From positions 1 to 64,000 of the forward strand of contig CAVQVS010000008.1 in assembly GCA_963717215.1 (NCBI GenBank): a DNA stretch of 64,000 nucleotides. The letters are read 5' to 3'. A program made the position numbers and the translations under genes. Positions 47,974-57,205 of this stretch are shown piece after piece (the stretch's first letter is position 1; each line of letters starts with the position of its first letter). The DNA comes from Roseiarcus sp963717215. GTDB taxonomy: Bacteria > Pseudomonadota > Alphaproteobacteria > Rhizobiales > Beijerinckiaceae. The notes under the pieces are model-generated. The model was not told where the DNA came from, did no database searches, and was given only the letters and a program-made list of their open reading frames with translations.

Positions 47974-48906
47974 TCAGAGTTTCGAACGCAGCCCGGTCTG
48001 GATCAGCGGCCCGACTCCCACGCTGAGCGGGACATCCCGACCGCGCTCGATCGCCTCGCGCACAAAAGCCTTGGCCGCCGCCACGGCCTCCGGCAGCTTG
48101 GCGCCCAGAACGACATTGGCGGCGATGGCGCTCGAGAGCGTGCAGCCTGTGCCATGCACGTTTCTGGAGGCGACCTTCGGCGCGGAGAAACGATGAACCG
48201 CATTGTCTGTCAGCAAAAGATCGATGGCCTCGCCGCCATCGAGGTGACCGCCCTTCATCAAAACCGCGCGCGGGCCAAGCTTCAATAGCGCCGCGCCCTG
48301 GCGTGACATGTCGGTTTCGCTTTGCGCGACCGGCTCGCCGAGCAGCGCCGCTGCCTCGGCAAGATTGGGAGTCAGACAATCGACCAGCGGAAGCAGCGCG
48401 TGGCGGACCGCCTCGACAAAGTTTCCGCCGCTGAGCGCGTCGCCGGACGAGGCGACCATGACGGGATCATAGATGAGGAAGGTCCTCATCCGGCGCCCTA
48501 GCCCGTCGCGAGACGGGCGTTCTTGCGAACTCCCTGTTGGGCCACCTTCTCCCCCAGGGAGAAGGTGGACGTCACCTCTCCTAAGAGAAGAGGGGAGCTT
48601 CTCCGCCACCAGGTTGGCAATTTCCTCGCTGCCGAGCATGCCGATCTTGATCGCCGCGATCGCGAAATCGTCGAGAACCGCCGCGATCTGCGCGCCGACG
48701 ATTTCAGGCGGTGGATAGTGGATCGCCCGCACGCCGCGCGTATTCTGAGCGGTGAGCGCGGTGACCACGCTTGCCGCGTACACGCCGAAGGCAGCAAATG
48801 TCTTCAGATCGGCCTGGATTCCGGCGCCGCCGCCCGAATCGGAGCCGGCGATGGTCAGAGCGATCGGCAGCCTTTGCGTCACGCCGGCCGCGTCGCCGCT
48901 ATCCAT
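47974..48906 (-). CDS. thiD: hydroxymethylpyrimidine (phosphate) kinase ThiD with an in-frame palindromic-repeat insertion
   Basis: ThiD phosphorylates HMP and HMP-phosphate in thiamin synthesis. The product has LTIAGSDSGGGAGIQADLKT near residue 20 and the anion-hole motif NVHGTGCTLSSAIAANVVLG near 275. It is 310 residues, longer than the usual 260-270. The excess sits between AEKLP and FLIYDPVMVASSGD, normally a short linker, and is encoded by a palindromic repeat (48484-48597) read without a stop (text such as GDVHLLPGGEGG). Start ATG at 48906 overlaps thiE by 28 bases. Confidence 0.92.
   Translation of the reverse strand: MDSGDAAGVTQRLPIALTIAGSDSGGGAGIQADLKTFAAFGVYAASVVTALTAQNTRGVRAIHYPPPEIVGAQIAAVLDDFAIAAIKIGMLGSEEIANLVAEKLPSSLRRGDVHLLPGGEGGPTGSSQERPSRDGLGRRMRTFLIYDPVMVASSGDALSGGNFVEAVRHALLPLVDCLTPNLAEAAALLGEPVAQSETDMSRQGAALLKLGPRAVLMKGGHLDGGEAIDLLLTDNAVHRFSAPKVASRNVHGTGCTLSSAIAANVVLGAKLPEAVAAAKAFVREAIERGRDVPLSVGVGPLIQTGLRSKL
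48484..48597. repeat. palindromic repeat element translated inside thiD
   Basis: About 114 bases containing the hairpin CCACCTTCTCCC-AGGGAGAAGGTGG and a second one, CCCGTCTCGCGACGGG, plus a CCGGATGAGG end. It resembles the 104-bp unit at 37278-37381 (same CCTTCTCCC.GGGAGAAGG core and CCGGATGAGG end). Its length is a multiple of three, so it is read through and adds about 38 residues to ThiD. Confidence 0.75.
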
Positions 48907-49484
48907 TCTCGCGCGCGCGCCTCCGGATCGGCGCTGAGCGTGATGTCAGTGACGACGGAGACACTATCGGCGCCGGCGGCAAGACACAGTTTCCCCCGGT
49001 CGACATTGAGCCCGCCAATTGCAACCAGCGGAATCGCGCCGATGCGGCGCTTCCACACGCCAATCGTCTCGAGCCCCTGCGGCGGGAAAGCCATCGCCTT
49101 GAGGATCGTAGGATAGATCGGCCCAAGCGCGATATAATCGGGAACGAAAGACATAGCTCTCACGAGCTCGGCATCGTCATGGGTGCTGATTCCGAGCCTG
49201 ATCCCCGCCTTGCGCACGGCAATGATGTCTGCCTCGTCAAGATCGCCCTGGCCGAGATGAACCCAGTCAGCGCCTGCGTCGATGGCGATTTCCCAGTGGT
49301 CATTGATCACGAGCTCGGCGCCTGAACGGCGGCAGATGGTCATCGCATGGTGCGTCTCGCTGCGGAGATGGTCCTCGGTCGCGTCTTTAATTCGCAACTG
49401 GATGAATCTCGCGCCGACCCCAACAAGCCGCCCAACCCAGGCCGCGCTGTCGACGATCGGGTAAAAGCGATCGAGCCCGCTCAC
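48879..49484 (-). CDS. thiE: thiamin phosphate synthase
   Basis: ThiE joins the thiazole and pyrimidine halves into thiamin phosphate. The 201-residue product is a TIM barrel with FIQLRIKDATEDHLRSETH near the start, ADWVHLGQGDLDEADI, YIALGPIYPTILKAMAFPP and VAIGGLNVDRGK, all typical. Start ATG at 49484 overlaps the thiG stop by four bases. Confidence 0.94.
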   Translation of the reverse strand: MSGLDRFYPIVDSAAWVGRLVGVGARFIQLRIKDATEDHLRSETHHAMTICRRSGAELVINDHWEIAIDAGADWVHLGQGDLDEADIIAVRKAGIRLGISTHDDAELVRAMSFVPDYIALGPIYPTILKAMAFPPQGLETIGVWKRRIGAIPLVAIGGLNVDRGKLCLAAGADSVSVVTDITLSADPEARAREWIAATRPA

Positions 49485-50269
49485 GAGAGCACGGCCCGTC
49501 CGACGACGGGCGTGGAGGGCGCGGCCATGTCGCGCGCCTCCATGGGGCCCGCCATGAAGGCGCCGCGGCCGGCCTCGATCGCCTGGCCGAAAGCGCGCGC
49601 CATGGCGACCGGATCGCCCGCCTTCGCCACCGCGGTATTGAGCAGCACGCCGTCGTAGCCAAGCTCCATCGCCGCCGCCGCCTGCGACGGCAGGCCGAGG
49701 CCCGCATCGACGATCAGTGGAACCTCGGGGAAATGCGCGCGCAAAGCCCTTAGGCCAAACACATTGTTGAGCCCCTTACCGGAGCCGATCGGCGCGCCCC
49801 ACGGCATGAGCACCTTGCATCCAGCCTCGATCAGTCGCTCGGCGACCACGAGATCTTCGGTCGTATAGGGGAAGACCTCAAAGCCATCGCCGGACAGAAT
49901 GCGCGCCGCTTCGACCAGGCCGAATACGTCGGGCTGCAGCGTATCCGCTTCGCCGATTACTTCGAGCTTGACCCAGAGCGTGCCGAAGACCTCGCGCGCC
50001 ATCTGAGCGGTCGTCACCGCCTCCTTCACGCTGTAACAGCCGGCGGTGTTCGGCAAGACGCGGGCGCCAATGTCGCGGATCAGCCGCCAGAAGTCCTGCC
50101 CCTCCTTGAGGCGGGCCGACTCGCGCCGCAGCGACACGGTAAGGATTTCGGCGCCGCTCGCGCGTGCGGCTTCCGTGAGGATTGCGGGCGAGGGATATTG
50201 CGACGTGCCCAGCATGAGCCGCGAACGGAACTTGACGCCGTAGAGGGTGAAATCAGGGCTGTACGTCAT
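49481..50269 (-). CDS. thiG: thiazole synthase
   Basis: ThiG forms the thiazole ring from deoxyxylulose phosphate, glycine imine and ThiS thiocarboxylate. Barrel motifs include FRSRLMLGTSQYPSPAI, ARVLPNTAGCYSVKEAVTTA, the Schiff-base lysine in LWVKLEVIGEADTL, and VLMPWGAPIGSGKGL. The ATG at 50269 is used; a GTG three codons upstream touches the thiS end. About 262 residues. Confidence 0.94.
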   Translation of the reverse strand: MTYSPDFTLYGVKFRSRLMLGTSQYPSPAILTEAARASGAEILTVSLRRESARLKEGQDFWRLIRDIGARVLPNTAGCYSVKEAVTTAQMAREVFGTLWVKLEVIGEADTLQPDVFGLVEAARILSGDGFEVFPYTTEDLVVAERLIEAGCKVLMPWGAPIGSGKGLNNVFGLRALRAHFPEVPLIVDAGLGLPSQAAAAMELGYDGVLLNTAVAKAGDPVAMARAFGQAIEAGRGAFMAGPMEARDMAAPSTPVVGRAVLS

Positions 50270-50274
50270 GGGTC

Positions 50275-50472
50275 TCACCCGCCCTGCCGCGGCGCGACGA
50301 TCTCGATCCGGTCACCGTCCTTCACCGGCGTCGAGGCACGAGCACGGGCCGGGACGAACTCGCCGTTGAGCGCGGTCGCTACCTTGGACTCGGCGAGGTC
50401 AAGGGATTGGAGGGCTTCCGCAAGCGTCACGGCTGCAACATCCTGCGGTTCGCCGTTGACTACGAGCCTCAT
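50275..50472 (-). CDS. thiS: thiamin biosynthesis sulfur carrier protein
   Basis: ThiS is a ubiquitin-like carrier whose C-terminal Gly is thiocarboxylated. The 65-residue product begins MRLVVNGEPQDVAAVTLAEA and ends IVAPRQGG with the required Gly-Gly. It overlaps thiO by four bases. Confidence 0.93.
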   Translation of the reverse strand: MRLVVNGEPQDVAAVTLAEALQSLDLAESKVATALNGEFVPARARASTPVKDGDRIEIVAPRQGG

Positions 50473-51437
50473 ACGAGCGCTCCTGACCGCTCGAACGCGC
50501 GCGCCGCGGCGCGCTCGGCGAAGGCGGGCGCGAGCAGAAAGCCGTGGCGATAAAAGCCGTTGACGAAAATACGACTCCCCCGCTCCTCGATGCGCGGCTC
50601 GTTATCGGGATAAGCGGGCCGGACATCGGCGCTCATCTCGAGAATCTCAGCCTCGCCGAACGCCGGGTGAAGCGCGTAGGCCGCGCTCAGAAGCTCGATC
50701 GCCGAGCGCACGCTGACCGCGCCCTTCTCGGCGCTCTCGATCATCGTCGCGCCGATCATGAATTCATTGTTCGCCCGCGGAACGATGTAGAGGGGAATGC
50801 GAGGGTGCAGAAAGCGCACCGCGCGAGTAAACGCCACCTCGCGCGAGCGGATGCGCATCATTTCGCCGCGCACGCCGCGCAGTTCGGGAAGCGCCTTGCG
50901 AGCCGCCCAACCGCGGCAGTCAATGACACGGTCCGCGTCGCCGAACGTGTCGCCGTCCGCGCCAAATCGGATCTCACCGCCCATTGCCCGCAAGCGCTCG
51001 GTCAGGGCCGACAATGCGACACGAGGGTCCAGATGGCCTTCATGCGCGAAGAATAGCCCTCTGCGAAAACGTCCCGCAAGATCGGGCTCGAGCCTAGCGA
51101 TGCGCGCTTCGTCCACTGGCGCATGCGACTTCGTCCGTGCTGCGAAGCGATCGATTTCGCTTGCGTCGCGCGGCGGCGCGACGACCAGCGTACCCTTGCG
51201 CGTTACGCCGGGCACGCGCGCGTCCCACCAGTCGATCGCGCTTTGGCCTAGCTCAACAACGCTTTGCGGCGCACTCTCGCCCTCGCAGAACGGCGCGAGC
51301 ATCCCGCCCGCGAGCCACGACGCGTTGCCGCCGATCTCGCGCGAACGCTCGACGAGCGTGATCTGCGCGCCACGCTCGGCGAGAGCGAGCGCAGTCGTCA
51401 GGCCGACGACGCCCGCGCCAACGACGGTCGCGCGCAT
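50469..51437 (-). CDS. thiO: glycine oxidase ThiO
   Basis: ThiO oxidises glycine to the imine used by ThiG, with FAD. The 322-residue product has the dinucleotide motif VVGAGVVGLTTALALAERGA, then ASWLAGGMLAPFCEGE, typical of glycine oxidases, and SADVRPAYPDNEPRI near the C-terminus. The start ATG at 51437 is four bases after the thiC stop. Presence of ThiO means the aerobic thiazole route rather than ThiH. Confidence 0.92.
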   Translation of the reverse strand: MRATVVGAGVVGLTTALALAERGAQITLVERSREIGGNASWLAGGMLAPFCEGESAPQSVVELGQSAIDWWDARVPGVTRKGTLVVAPPRDASEIDRFAARTKSHAPVDEARIARLEPDLAGRFRRGLFFAHEGHLDPRVALSALTERLRAMGGEIRFGADGDTFGDADRVIDCRGWAARKALPELRGVRGEMMRIRSREVAFTRAVRFLHPRIPLYIVPRANNEFMIGATMIESAEKGAVSVRSAIELLSAAYALHPAFGEAEILEMSADVRPAYPDNEPRIEERGSRIFVNGFYRHGFLLAPAFAERAAARAFERSGALV

Positions 51438-51441
51438 CACC

Positions 51442-53262
<1,821 letters not shown>

Positions 53263-53321
53263 GGCCGTCTCCTCGCGTACAAATCCGACGGGAGAACGGG
53301 CGGACCAATGGAAAAGACGGC

Positions 53322-53408
53322 CGCTACGTCCCTTCGCCGGCATGACCCGGATCAGGTTCAAAGGGTTCGGCTTCGCGCCGTCTCAGCCCCGCTTTGGGAC
53401 GCCCCTCG
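53322..53408 (-). promoter_or_regulatory. TPP riboswitch (THI element)
   Basis: On the minus strand, between 53408 and 53322: GGGGCGTCCC, then GGGGCTGAGA, ACCCTTTGAACCTGATCCGG, GTCATGCCGGCGAAGGGA. These are the conserved P1-P2-P4 parts of the thiamin pyrophosphate riboswitch. It lies 60 bases before thiC and should repress the operon when TPP is high. Confidence 0.96.
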
Positions 53409-53513
53409 AGCAAAATGAATGTGGTCCTCACGCCTCGGTCTGTCAACTCGCAAAGAAGGGAGGCTGGTTAGCGGCGTTCGCCGTTTCTCTGTCGTGTCGA
53501 GTTCTGCGCCGCC

Positions 53514-54089
53514 CTACCCGTTCGAAGGCATGGCCGGGCGCCCGCTTGCGCGCTTACGCGAGGCGAAGCGCGCCGCAAGATGGGCGAGACCGGGAACGCG
53601 TCTTGTCACCACCGCAGAGCGCATACGCCATTGGCGGAGCACCGCCGCGGCGGCCTGTTTGTAGGGGGCGACGATTTGGTCGGCGTAGTGATGAAACGCC
53701 ATCACTTTCTCATAGGCTCGCACGAACCACGGCATGGTCATCAGCTTGTGCTTCGTCAGATCGAAGATCGCCGGGATGAGCGCGATCGCCAGAAACTTCA
53801 GCACGATCCAGGCGATCGCGCCGGATAGGACATAGCCCATCGCAATTGCGACGGTCGCCACCACAAGGAGCGGCTCGACGATCAAAAACGGCACCAGGAA
53901 AATGAGCAGAACCAGCGGCGCCGGCAGCCGGTCGACCAGCCTCGCAAATGACTGCTTAAAACGCGCCCAAGGTATGAATGCGGCGGCCCAACGCCCGACC
54001 GCGATAAGGGCGTCCCATACCCACGCGACAGCCAAAAACATCATCGCGAGCGCGAGCAGAGCTGTTCGTCTCACCCTAAAGCGCTTCAT
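53514..54089 (-). CDS. unrecognised membrane protein
   Basis: The 191-residue product has an N-terminal signal-like helix (ALLALAMMFLAVAWVWDALI), a hydrophobic hairpin (LVLLIFLVPFLIVEPLLVVA, then VATVAIAMGYVLSGAIAWIV), a cytoplasmic-looking segment with FDLTKHKLMTMPWFVRAYEK and a basic C-terminus. I do not recognise a family by name. It is convergent towards nothing close: the thiC riboswitch is 110 bases away and pal is divergent. Confidence 0.7.
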   Translation of the reverse strand: MKRFRVRRTALLALAMMFLAVAWVWDALIAVGRWAAAFIPWARFKQSFARLVDRLPAPLVLLIFLVPFLIVEPLLVVATVAIAMGYVLSGAIAWIVLKFLAIALIPAIFDLTKHKLMTMPWFVRAYEKVMAFHHYADQIVAPYKQAAAAVLRQWRMRSAVVTRRVPGLAHLAARFASRKRASGRPAMPSNG

Positions 54090-54334
54090 CCCGATAAGAA
54101 TCCCTTGAATCCGCGCAATAACTCAACTTCACGAGCACGTGAGGATGCCGATCAAACGCGGCGAGCGCAAGGCGTTGTGGCCGCAATATGGCCATTAATC
54201 CGCTGTTAAGGCTGCCGTCTCGTTGCGAGGCAATGATCTTTGCGCGGCAAGGAGTCGGTAAGCTTATCGAAACCTTGCGTTAACTCGTGGGGCGGCTAGT
54301 GCGCAAGTGGGTGGGGTCGTCGGGAGTGGCAGGG

Positions 54335-54838
54335 ATGTTCGCGTACATGACCCGAAGCTCGATCGCGGCGGGGCTCGCGCTCGCCCTGGCCCTGAGCGCC
54401 TGCGCGCACAGAGACGCTGACAACCTCGCAGCCGGCGCTGCTGGCGCTGGCTATGGCGCGTCCGGCCCCGGCAGCGTGCAGGAGTTTAACCAGACAGTTG
54501 GCGACCGCGTCTTCTTCACCACCGATGAGACCGAGCTCTCGCCGACCGCACAGGCAACGCTCGACAAGCAGGCGGCGTGGCTCAATCAGTACAACAAGTA
54601 CAGCTTCACCATCGAGGGCCACGCCGACGAGCGGGGCACGCGCGAATACAATTTCGCCCTTGGCTCCCGACGCGCCCAATCAGTGCACGATTATCTCGTC
54701 GCCAAAGGAATCTCAGGTTCCCGCATGAGGACAATCAGCTATGGCAAGGAACGGCCCGTCGCGGTCTGTGACGACATTTCGTGCTGGTCGCAAAACCGTC
54801 GCGCCGTCACCGTGCTCAATGGAGCGGCTGGCAGTTGA
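54335..54838 (+). CDS. pal: peptidoglycan-associated lipoprotein Pal
   Basis: Pal links the outer membrane to peptidoglycan with Tol. A lipobox ALSAC follows a signal peptide. The OmpA-like domain includes FFTTDETELSPTAQATLDKQ, IEGHADERGTREYNFALGSR and ISYGKERPVAVCDD. The start could be the ATG at 54335 or 54347; I use 54335 because of the better upstream purine stretch. Downstream cpoB supports it. tolB, which usually comes just before, is absent. Confidence 0.92.
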   Translation: MFAYMTRSSIAAGLALALALSACAHRDADNLAAGAAGAGYGASGPGSVQEFNQTVGDRVFFTTDETELSPTAQATLDKQAAWLNQYNKYSFTIEGHADERGTREYNFALGSRRAQSVHDYLVAKGISGSRMRTISYGKERPVAVCDDISCWSQNRRAVTVLNGAAGS

Positions 54839-54893
54839 GATCCTCAGATAAGCGGTTTCGCGCCTCGACTTAAAATCGACAGACGCCGAGTGT

Positions 54894-55919
54894 ATGGGCA
54901 AGGTGAGACGAAGACAATCAGGACACTTCCCCGTGACGCCGTCATTTCGACCTAGCCTCTTCGCTGCATTCGTCGCTTGCGTCATACTCGCGGCGCCGGC
55001 TCAGGCGCAGTTCGATATCTTCCATCGCCAGGCCCCACCGCCCGCTGACATTCCGGATGGCATGCCGGGTGATCCTGATAATGGCGCTGGGCTTGTGGTG
55101 CGCATCAATCGGCTCGAGGAAGAACTCCGTCAGGCCAACGGGCGGATCGAGGAATTGCAGAACGCCCAGCATCGGCTCGAGGCGCTGGTGCAGAAGTTCC
55201 GTCAGGATGTCGAATTCCGGCTCGGCGATCGCTCCGGCGGCGCGCCGCCGCAGGACGCGGACGTCGCCGAAGCGCCCCTGGCTTCTGACCAGCCCGCCAT
55301 CGCGCCAAGACCGAGACGGTCGGACGCGTTCGACCCCAACGCCGATCCGACCGCGCCAGGGGCGCCGCGGCCGTTGGGAACGACCCCGCCGAGCGCGCCG
55401 CTCGTCCGCGAGTCTCCGCCGCCCGTGGCGCACGAACAGCCTGCCCCGGGCGCTCCCCTCGAGCTCGGAAAGGGGCCGCCGTCTGCTCCACAGCCCAGCG
55501 GACCCATGGTCGTCGGCTCCGGGGTTGCAATGCTCGATCAGCCGCGCGAGCAGTACAATGCCGCGCTTCAGGCTTTTCAGGCCGGGCAATATCCCGAGGC
55601 GGAGACCGGATTCAAGGCGTTTCTCGCCGCCAATCCGGCGCATCGCCTGAGTCCGGATGCGATCTACTACATCGGCGAAACTTATCTTCAGCGCTCGCGC
55701 CCACGCGAGGCGGCTGAGCAATTTCTCAAGGTCACGACCGACTATTCCAAATCCTCGCGAGCCCCCGAAAGCATGGTCCGGCTCGGGCAGACGCTCGCAG
55801 CGCTTGGCAATTCCGAGCAGGCCTGCGCGACACTCGGCGAATTCGGCAAGCGTTACCCGACGGCGTCCTCCTCCGTGAAGAAGCTCGCCGAGCATGAGAG
55901 CGCCAAGGATCATTGTTGA
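54894..55919 (+). CDS. cpoB: Tol-Pal system protein CpoB (YbgF)
   Basis: CpoB coordinates Tol-Pal with peptidoglycan synthesis. The 341-residue product has a signal peptide (AAFVACVILAAPAQAQ), an N-terminal coiled coil (INRLEEELRQANGRIEELQN), a Pro-rich linker with Pro/Gly/Ala from about 110 to 210, and C-terminal TPR repeats (YNAALQAFQAGQYPEAETGF, YYIGETYLQRSRPREAAEQF). That layout defines the family. It overlaps tilS at its end. Confidence 0.9.
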   Translation: MGKVRRRQSGHFPVTPSFRPSLFAAFVACVILAAPAQAQFDIFHRQAPPPADIPDGMPGDPDNGAGLVVRINRLEEELRQANGRIEELQNAQHRLEALVQKFRQDVEFRLGDRSGGAPPQDADVAEAPLASDQPAIAPRPRRSDAFDPNADPTAPGAPRPLGTTPPSAPLVRESPPPVAHEQPAPGAPLELGKGPPSAPQPSGPMVVGSGVAMLDQPREQYNAALQAFQAGQYPEAETGFKAFLAANPAHRLSPDAIYYIGETYLQRSRPREAAEQFLKVTTDYSKSSRAPESMVRLGQTLAALGNSEQACATLGEFGKRYPTASSSVKKLAEHESAKDHC

Positions 55920-56926
55920 GCGCGCGGCGCTCGCACGCTGTCTCGTCGGCTGACATCGACGCACTGTTCGCCCCGTTTGTTCGCGCCAAGGCGCTCCTGG
56001 TCGCCGTCTCCGGCGGCCCGGATTCGACCGCACTCCTCTTGATGGCGGCTGAATGGGCGAAGCGGCGGGGCAAGACCCGGATTGAAGCGGCGACGGTCGA
56101 TCACGGGCTTCGACCGCAAAGCGCTGACGAGGCCAAGTCCGTCGCTGCCCTTTGCGCTCGGCTCGGCGTCGCCCATCGCATTCTTCACTGGAAGGGCGTG
56201 AAGCCAACAAGCCGCTTACAGGAGCGCGCGCGCGACGCCCGCTACCGCTTGCTCATCGATCACGCAAAAGCAATCGGCGCCGAAGCGCTCATGACCGCTC
56301 ATCACGCCGACGATCAGGCGGAGACCGTGCTCTTTCGTCTGTTGCGTGGATCGGGCCTTGCGGGGCTGCGCGGCATAGACCTCACGACCGCGCGCGACGG
56401 CATGACGATCGCCCGGCCGCTCATGGGGCTCAAGAAGCGCGATCTGATCGCCTTCGCCAAGACGCGCGGGACGCCGTTCATCGACGACCCTTCCAACATC
56501 GATCCACGCTTTGCGCGCACGCGCCTGCGCGCCCTTCTTGCGCGACTCGACGAGGAAGGCCTCAACGCCGAGGCGCTCGACCGCCTTGCGCGCCGCGCGC
56601 GCGAGACCGAGGAGGCGCTGGCGCATCTGACAACGGAAGTCGAGGCGCAGGTCGGCTCGGAAGGCGCGATTGACGCGCGTGCGCTCTTCGCCACGCCGAT
56701 CGCGATCGCGCACCGGATCCTGGCGCGGCGCATCGCCGAGGCGGGGGGGCGCGATGCAACCCGCATCGGCCTCGAGAAGATCGAAACGCTCGCGATGGGC
56801 CTGCGCGACGCTCTCAAGGAGCGGCGCGCCTATGGCGGCAACGTTGGCGGCGCAATCGTGCGGCTCACCGCGAAAGGGCGGCTGAGTTTTGCGCCCGAAC
56901 CGTCAAGAAAGAGCGGGAAGCGATAG
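55913..56926 (+). CDS. tilS: tRNA(Ile)-lysidine synthase, TTG start
   Basis: TilS converts the wobble C of tRNA-Ile2 to lysidine. The PP-loop LLVAVSGGPDSTALLLMAAE near residue 30 and the later TAHHADDQAETVLFRLLRGS and DPSNIDPRFARTRLR segments are diagnostic. There is no nearby ATG, and the frame starts at TTG 55913 (or the adjacent TTG), overlapping the cpoB stop. Length 337 residues, slightly short with little C-terminal domain. The frame is intact. Confidence 0.92.
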   Translation: MLSARRSHAVSSADIDALFAPFVRAKALLVAVSGGPDSTALLLMAAEWAKRRGKTRIEAATVDHGLRPQSADEAKSVAALCARLGVAHRILHWKGVKPTSRLQERARDARYRLLIDHAKAIGAEALMTAHHADDQAETVLFRLLRGSGLAGLRGIDLTTARDGMTIARPLMGLKKRDLIAFAKTRGTPFIDDPSNIDPRFARTRLRALLARLDEEGLNAEALDRLARRARETEEALAHLTTEVEAQVGSEGAIDARALFATPIAIAHRILARRIAEAGGRDATRIGLEKIETLAMGLRDALKERRAYGGNVGGAIVRLTAKGRLSFAPEPSRKSGKR

Positions 56927-56960
56927 GCGCGCCTATCGCGGCCCTCGAAGCGAGGGCCGC
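56922..56960 (+). terminator. hairpins after tilS, probable terminator
   Basis: A perfect palindrome GATAGGCGCGCCTATC overlaps the tilS stop, followed by a ten-bp stem GCGGCCCTCG / CGAGGGCCGC with a three-base loop. A weak pyrimidine stretch (TTCTCGCTCCC) follows. Good termination structure, but without a T run. Confidence 0.6.
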
Positions 56961-57205
56961 TTCTCGCTCCCAGTCATCGAATGATATTGTGGCGAGCCCC
57001 ACACTTGAGCTGGGGACCTACGGATGATGATTCCACTTAGATGTACTGACGCGGGCGCGGCGTGACCTGGACGATGATTTCCTATGCCGCAGTGCATAAG
57101 AGCGGCGGCGTCATCCGTTGCTCGACAAGGCCGCTGCTGCGACCAGGTCTGAGGCCTTTATCTCGGCGGCGGTCGACATGACGATTCGAGTATCGGAGCG
57201 CGAGG

